DNA from: Branchiostoma floridae
Taxonomy: Eukaryota; Chordata; Leptocardii; Amphioxiformes; Branchiostomatidae
DNA: 64,000 bases
Direction: 5' to 3'
NCBI RefSeq assembly: GCF_000003815.2
Contig: NC_049981.1
Span: 23,480,273-23,544,272 of the forward strand
Shown here: positions 57,942-64,000 of the stretch, one piece after another
How positions within the stretch are numbered: the stretch's first letter is position 1
How the letters are laid out: the number at the start of each line of letters is the position of its first letter
Made by a program: the position numbers and the translations under genes
Notes under the pieces: generated by a model
Told to the model about the DNA's origin: nothing
The model's input: the letters and a program-made list of their open reading frames with translations, nothing else
Database searches by the model: none

Positions 57942-60714
57942 ATGCGAATCTTCGTTGCATTAGCAGGTAAGGCTTTGAGGTGGTTTTCTCTCAAATCCAT
58001 TCACTCTCACCAAGGAGCTTTTATCTTGCTCTCACTGTGGGTTCAGGTCTAGGAAGGTGGAAGAGTAGACATTTCAGCAAATAAAGATTACACTCTAGGT
58101 CTGATACGCTCTGATAAGCCTGGTGTATTTCTTCCCAACGCTACGAATGATAACCATTTCAGTGGTTTCCCTTACCAATTGGGAGGCTGCTGTACGAGTA
58201 TGGAAGACGCAAACGGCGATGGCGATCCTGAATAATACTAGTCTCTTAAGCTGTCGTTTTCCCAACGCTACGAATCTGACTACGAATGGTTGAAGAGTAT
58301 TTGGTTTAATATGTCTGATCAGATTTATAGCTCGTAATTCCATAGTTGTGTAACCAAACACGTTACCCAGGGTACATGGGACGTATTTTTACCTACGTAA
58401 AAAAAACGGAGGCATTGGTTTTCGGTTTGTTTGCTTGTTTTGATGTGTGTTCGAGTTTGTTCCTAACTGCATGGGTCCAAGTTTGTTCCCGGAATGAGTT
58501 TTAAGTTAAGACTGGGAGGTACGGAGGTTGGAATGATCTGCATCCGAATTTCTAAAAATAATGCAGAATGTAAACATTGGTTCATGGCCAAAAAATAATG
58601 AACAGAGCAGTAATGTTTGAAATGGACATGTTTGTGTTATCTTTTGTCAAGAAATTCACTCTATGTGTGTAGCCATACTGTTGGTGATATGTGCAGACAT
58701 CCCGCCCCGCTGCTGTTTCCCTAAGGTATGGGAGGGCATGATGGCGACTGTTCAGATCGACTCGTCAGGTAAGCCAGGCTTAATTACCCTGTTCTCATTT
58801 TTCTGTTTCAGTACCACACGTTAGGCACAACAAGCTTGTTTTGTTTGAATTCTTGTCAATACCTATACATTAGATAACCAAACTCGTAGAAATGTTGAAC
58901 CTCATAAAAGGTTAACAATGGTGATGTTTCATGTGAACACGAATACGCTTGGCAAAAAAACAATAGGACAGCATCACTTGAATATGACATTAACATCATC
59001 GTTATTAAGCTCGGGATCTCATCGTTATTAAAGGTGATTTAGAAATCATGCAGAAAAGCCGAAAATCGTGAAATTGACAGTGATCACGCTAAGAAAAGCC
59101 TTGTTGTGATTTTTTTTGCAGGCATGAAGTCTTCTCTTATGTCAGCCTCGTACGATTTCTCTGTGGACAGATTCGCCCTGCAGGACGTTGATATGAAGTA
59201 CAGGATTCACTAAGACTTCACTAAGGTATGGAAGCTAGCTCAGTATAACATGCGGCAGTATGGCATGTACAGCATATAAAGAGATAAAATGAAGTGATAG
59301 AAAGAAGGAAGAAAGAAAGAAAGAAAGAAAGAAGGAAGGAAAGAAAGAAGTAATAAAGAATGAGAGGGGATGGGAGGAAGGAAGAGGAAGGAGCGAGGGA
59401 GGAAGAAAAATAAGGAAGGAATGTATAAAGGAAAAATGAGGTAGGGAAGGACAGGGTGTCAATATCCGTAGAGTATTGTGCGAATGCAATTACATCTGTA
59501 CGAATATGATCAATTCACTACTTGTGTTGTATTAGATGATCCAGTACGCCATCACATCTGAGGGGCTGTGTACTGCTTCAAAAGTGCCGAATAAGGAACT
59601 GAACTGCATTCCGGGTAGGTGGGGGAATTTTGTTGTGCCTGGTTATCGCAGGTAGAGGTGACAGTTGACAAAGCTCTTATCCATTGAAAGAATCTTGAGG
59701 AAAAAAGTGAGTATGACCCCACAATGTTTTAAGATCATTTGGCCCTTCTGCATCAAAATTTTCACCGTTACATGTAATGCTAACAGAATAACGAATTGTA
59801 TGGAAAAGATCGAATCTTTTTCACTTTCTGTGTTCTGTTGTATTTCAGTCACACTTTTATACGTTTTGTATGATATTCCCAGTGTGAAAGTGAAGGATAT
59901 ACATATCCTATTTAGGTCGCAGTGAGAGCGCATCGCATCGCATTTGAAAGGGGGGCTAAACACTCCGTTGTGTACATTTGTTATCCAGTGACCAAAGCAT
60001 GTTGTTCATGTTCCAGCTAACGCCACGTTTGTGGGCTCTGTTGTGTACGGCGGTCCGGGCGGCATGGTGCTGGACAAGTGGAGTTATAAAGTACACTACC
60101 CACCCGTCACCGCGGTCATCACCGTCACTAGGGACACCTGTGTCTACGTCAGCGAAGTGGGCTCGGGGACATTCTCCGGAAGTACGTTCCAGATATTGTT
60201 AAACTAACACTTAAATGGAGTTACACGACCCTATACCTCCACTAAAACTCTTATCTCAATCGCTATGTGTACACTTGTGTCGAATTGGTACAATTATGTC
60301 AAATAATGTCCTCAACCAAAGTTACAAGTGACAGAAAAACTAAACACATCTCCTCAACTATCTACATACATGTGTGTGTTAGTTATGCCTTGTTTCCTTA
60401 CTCCCAGCACCGTTCTATCGGTCCGATGAGTTCTCCAACATCACTTACGCGATCAAGGACCCGTCTGTGTTTAACGTGCCCAGTCCGCCCTGTCCGGCTG
60501 AGCAGGACAACAATCTGGTAGGTTATCATGATCATAGTATCAAGTTTTGAATTTGTAACAAAAGGGATATTGTACTTTGATATTACAAAAACATGCGAAA
60601 TTTTGAGATATTTCAGATTCTGCACAATACACCACCATCAAAAACAACAATAACATCTGCCTTGTTTCATAGGTCATGGCAAAAGGACAGACATCACTCT
60701 TGACATTTGCTTGA
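57942..60714 (+). pseudogene. Ependymin-related gene, copy 3, with in-frame stop in exon 3
   Basis: Exons are 57942-57966, 58673-58768, 59122-59225, 59536-59614, 60017-60181, 60408-60517 and 60673-60714, all GT-AG with the same phases as copies 1 and 2. The product would be about 205 residues: signal peptide (MRIFVALAAILLVICAD), PPRCCFPKVWEGMMA, SYDFSVDRFALQDVDMKYR, then TAA at 59211-59213 where copies 1 and 2 have Ala and Gly. Downstream exons stay open (NATFVGSVVYGGPGGMVLDK, VTRDTCVYVSEV, FNVPSPPCPAEQDNNL). It is clearly more diverged than the other two. No TATA box is seen near its start. Pseudogene, null allele or assembly error are the options. Confidence 0.8.
59290..59450 (+). repeat. 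Purine-rich (GAAA/GGAA) low-complexity tract
   Basis: A long run of almost pure A and G directly after exon 3 of EPDR copy 3, in the same intron that holds the TGAA array in copy 1. Confidence 0.9.
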
Positions 60715-61784
60715 TGGGTTTCTGATAAAGAGGATGCGGCGGAAATGTGAGTCACGTGCCAGTCACGCACGTGCCAGTCACGCGCTCTCATCGTGGATAA
60801 GCGCTCTCATCGTGGATAAGTGTTCACTTCTCCATCACCATCATCATTCTTCCCTCTGTAGATGTATCCTCTGATCACCAGGGCTCTAACTAACGACTCA
60901 GATCACAGCAGCCCGCTCTGTGTGTTGGCGCCACGCGTCTTCGTCTCTAAAAATTGATGAATACTACATCTCAGACATGTAACGTTACTCAAAAGCACGG
61001 CGACTAGATTGATACTAGGCTCAGATAATCAAATGTTTCCAAACTCCCGTAGTTTCTTTTTAATCTCAAGATGCAAAAACTTAGACCAAACATCTTTTTG
61101 TCAAATGTTGGAAACGTATCTTCTTCGATAACATAAAAATTGTAATGATTATGGTGTTTCTTTCGTAAAGAGATATTACAGACAACAGTTTCACAGAACA
61201 ATGTCTGAATGGCGTTGTGTTAAGTTTGATTGTCAATTAGAAGTTATACAGTAACAGATAATCTATACAGAGTAATGACTAAATTTCATAATGGTGACAC
61301 ATTATTTCTTCTGAGATATTGTTAAAATTCTTAGATATGTCTTCTACACGTCGGGTATACATTGAATTCAATGATCCCCTAAAACCATTCCATTTATATA
61401 TTAAAATCAATTAGTTGTTGATTATTACGTTACCATGGAATATCTTATTCACTAACGTATTATACTTCAAATATCTATATAAAACTAATAAACAACTCAC
61501 ACAGATGAAACAAAGTTTTGCAGACGTTCATACAATGTATGTATGTACCCTTTAAAACAGGTCTTGAAATTCGGTGGAAATTTGAAACTACGAATTCGAA
61601 CATTTGAGTTGTTAGGTACATGCCTTTTCAATCCAATCCTTTTACAACGTCTCATGACAATTCAGCATCTTAGAAGCCATCGATGCAGTACGTCAATATA
61701 ACTTGAGAAATGCATGCAAATGAATATACATTTTGCATATTCAATTATCATTGGGGGGGGGGGGGGCGACTACTATATCTTCTT

Positions 61785-62012
61785 TGCCAGGGGCTGAATT
61801 GCGAGAACATTAGTTGAAGGGCTAAGTCGGAAGTGTCCGGAGCAAGCGGCTGCCATTCGTTGCTCAGGTGACCTCAATTGAACGATAACCCTGAGTGATG
61901 AAATTTGTACAGTACCTTCCCAAAATCGGGGCATTGGGGTTAGGGGTTTGAACCCAGAACCTCTTGATTTTGGGTCAAACACTGAAACCATTACGCTGCA
62001 CGGTACCACGCT
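61785..62012 (-). repeat. tRNA-derived SINE
   Basis: The minus strand has GTACCGTGCAGCGTAATGG (A-box region) and GGTTCAAACCCC (B box), near the plus-strand GGGGTTTGAACCC. It resembles the SINE family in the EPDR introns in layout. Confidence 0.65.
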
Positions 62013-62080
62013 TTTCTTGCATATTCTCCAAACTTGTCCCACTCCCTTTCGTATCTCTGCAAGGTGCGTATTGTTAGCCT

Positions 62081-62219
62081 CTACCAGGCTCCACGGATCA
62101 TTGGACCAATAGACGAGCCAACAGTATGCTGGGGAGTCCGCAGTCCAAAGGAGTTATTTTCTTACTACTGACTCTGTCCAATTTCTGCTATTAGACCACC
62201 AATCCGCGGAGCCTGGTAG
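62081..62219. mobile_element. Hairpin MITE, about 139 bases
   Basis: The inverted ends CTACCAGGCTCCACGGAT and ATCCGCGGAGCCTGGTAG (one mismatch) enclose partly self-complementary DNA (CATTGGACC facing the CCACCAAT region). Confidence 0.85.
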
Positions 62220-63650
62220 AATCCGTATTGTAACTATTTCATGTGGTAGGGGGTGGGGGTGGGGCGAGGTAACGAGAAACCGACGTCATTTGTTCGCGGG
62301 CAGCCCTTGTATCGACTTTGGAGGTCACCTCTATTATAGTAGACCGGCTGGCGAACAAATGGGTCGGTAGGGGGCGTGGTCTGGCTCCCTTCTCCTATTC
62401 GTCATGCACAATCACGACTGTCAATAGACGCTGGGATAAATGGTACTGACCAGGGAAACTCGATATCAGCTCCGCGGTGCGGGTAACCCAAACCTGGAGA
62501 CGCCTGGCAAACTTCTTAAAGCGACGCTTAAGATGTTTTAAAGCCAGGAAGTCCCCAGTTTTAAAGGCTCGGAAGTTAAGAATAGCGTGTGGGAGAGGCG
62601 AAGGTTTGGAGGGGGTGTGCCGAGGGAGGACTTATCCGAGGTAAGCCTTCACAGTTGCACTCTGGCATAGACGGGAGTTTTACATCGTGTTGTGTTTACA
62701 TTTTTGACAGCTGAACTAAGTATAGCATTAGACGGGGTGAGGGTCGCTCTGTTATGTGCTTAATTATTGTAGCCATAGAGGTAAAAGCCTTGTATACATC
62801 TACGGAACTCTTCTAATGCGAAAAGCAGGGAGGATATGCCATAAATTTAGCTAGATATGGCCAAATATGTCAAAACGTAACCCTACCAAGGTTGGACTCA
62901 CTGGAAAGTATAAAAGGCACCTGCCCTCCAGTCGTGATGACGCAGGTCGATATATTTAGGTCCAGACTTTTCGTGACCACACGTAGGAATACCACGGCTA
63001 TCTTATCTGGGCGCGCCTTTCAAGCAATTTCAAGGACGTATATATAGGAATGATCTAAACAAAATCTAGACCTTGCTGACCGATGATAATACAATAATCT
63101 GTGATTTACGGTATCCAAAGTCTGAACACCAGTACTCAGTGGCACCAGTACTCAGTGGCACGTAGTGAGAAAGCGCAATGATCGCAGTCACCGCACTCAC
63201 TCGTGATGGCATTCAGAGTGGAGTAGGAGATATTTCTGGGTTGTTAGCAATCTATTTCGGAAGCACTTTACTGACGTCAAACGCAATCCCACCTCTTCCG
63301 CATAGCTATGTGCTTGAGGATTGTACCAGTAAATGGATACACCGTGCTAACAATGAAAAATGGCTGGCATCTTAGTTAACGCATCACTTGTGTTTGTTAG
63401 GAGGCTTAACCCTTAATCTGAAATGTATAAGCTTAGAATATTCAAGTTTTCCTAAGGGCTTTATGCAGAACCAACACCGCTGCAACCGGACAGCTTGTGT
63501 TACAAATATAACGTCACCTGATTTCACACAACAGTGATGAAGAAGCCGGTCGCCGTTGTATGTATGTGGTTACGATAGTACGCCAAACAGATCTCTGGTA
63601 GCTAGGATAAAAGAATAAAACATTATGACGTAACTTTGCTGTGAAAGCCG

Positions 63651-63701
63651 TTCTAGAACACGTCGTCATCGACGAACAGTTGATGACGATGTGTGTTCTA
63701 A
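63651..63701. repeat. Imperfect hairpin
   Basis: TAGAACACGTCGTCATCGAC pairs with TTGATGACGATGTGTGTTCTA across a short loop. It may be a MITE remnant. Confidence 0.6.
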
Positions 63702-64000
63702 TGAGGCCTCGCGCTCGCGTGACATCAGATCAGTGTGAATTGTTACTTTGCAAATGAAAGAATCGAGTTCGTGCGTGAGCCCTAAGTAGTTCGCCACAAA
63801 ACTACTGGAGGTAGAGCTCTGAGAGACGTGTTCAGCCCACCTCTAAAAGTCCGATTTTCGTGCCATCACAAAGGACAGCTTATTCAGATTCACGCTCAAT
63901 TACGTCACAAGAGATAAAGCACCCTGATATATGACATCGTCATCATTATCATCAGTCGGTGAATGTCCATCACAAGTGGAATTGTGACGAAACAAGTCGA

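Larger units (their letters stand above)
60715..64000. other. Right flank of the EPDR cluster, no gene recognised
   Basis: It contains a poly(G) run at 61755-61768, a SINE, a hairpin MITE and small repeats (listed). Short open frames occur without domains. No EPDR exon beyond copy 3 is seen. Confidence 0.5.

Noticed and set aside
60865-60958. Alternative last exon of EPDR copy 3 after the acceptor near 60860
   Set aside because: The exon at 60673-60714 matches the last exons of copies 1 and 2 in length and sequence pattern, so it is the better choice.
1-64000. CRISPR arrays, operons, prophage or bacterial systems
   Set aside because: No regularly spaced direct repeats with unique spacers and no clustered intact prokaryote-type genes; all supported genes are spliced or typical of animals.

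Overview
The window looks like animal nuclear DNA from an intron-rich invertebrate chordate, most probably an amphioxus (Branchiostoma-type cephalochordate). This is inferred from compact GT-AG introns, proteins close to their vertebrate counterparts, an ependymin-related tandem cluster, many short hairpin and MITE elements with tRNA-derived SINEs, and a neighbourhood (OGDH-type gene tail-to-tail with a C10orf53-type gene) that, from memory, matches human 10q11. There are no bacterial operons, CRISPR arrays or phage genes. One 100-base run of N (43623-43722) marks an assembly gap. Layout: (1) 1061-1255, minus strand, is the first coding exon of an unrecognised gene that leaves the window to the left. 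(2) 7338-29771, plus strand, is a complete 2-oxoglutarate dehydrogenase E1 gene (OGDH/OGDHL type) with 18 constitutive coding exons, one candidate cassette exon, a duplicated decoy splice acceptor before exon 16, and two alternative terminal coding exons. (3) 31621-32776, minus strand, is a three-exon UPF0728 (C10orf53-like) gene. (4) 34725-36770, plus strand, is a 681-residue, intronless LAMP-family membrane glycoprotein with three lumenal LAMP domains instead of one or two. (5) 39920-42767, minus strand, is a five-exon NME5-type nucleoside diphosphate kinase homologue with a C-terminal Dpy-30-like tail. (6) 47246-60714, plus strand, holds three tandem ependymin-related (EPDR/MERP-type) genes, each with seven exons. 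The first is open throughout, the second has a 4-base deletion in exon 6, and the third has an in-frame stop in exon 3. A truncated LINE (51480-53062) and a fragment of a further copy (53092-53205) lie between copies 1 and 2. How the genes fit together: OGDH supplies the E1 subunit of the mitochondrial oxoglutarate dehydrogenase complex. The LAMP-like protein is predicted to be lysosomal or endosomal, NME5 is a sperm/ciliary family, and the EPDR proteins are secreted or lysosomal-lumen lipid-binding-type proteins. Nothing points to one shared pathway; the links are positional. Most of the rest is intron and intergenic DNA carrying hairpin MITEs, hAT-like and Harbinger-like non-autonomous elements, tRNA-derived SINEs, microsatellites and local tandem duplications. 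The strongest items for follow-up are the duplicated OGDH terminal exons, the three-domain intronless LAMP, the OGDH-C10orf53 microsynteny, and the visible history of birth, decay and transposon insertion in the EPDR cluster.
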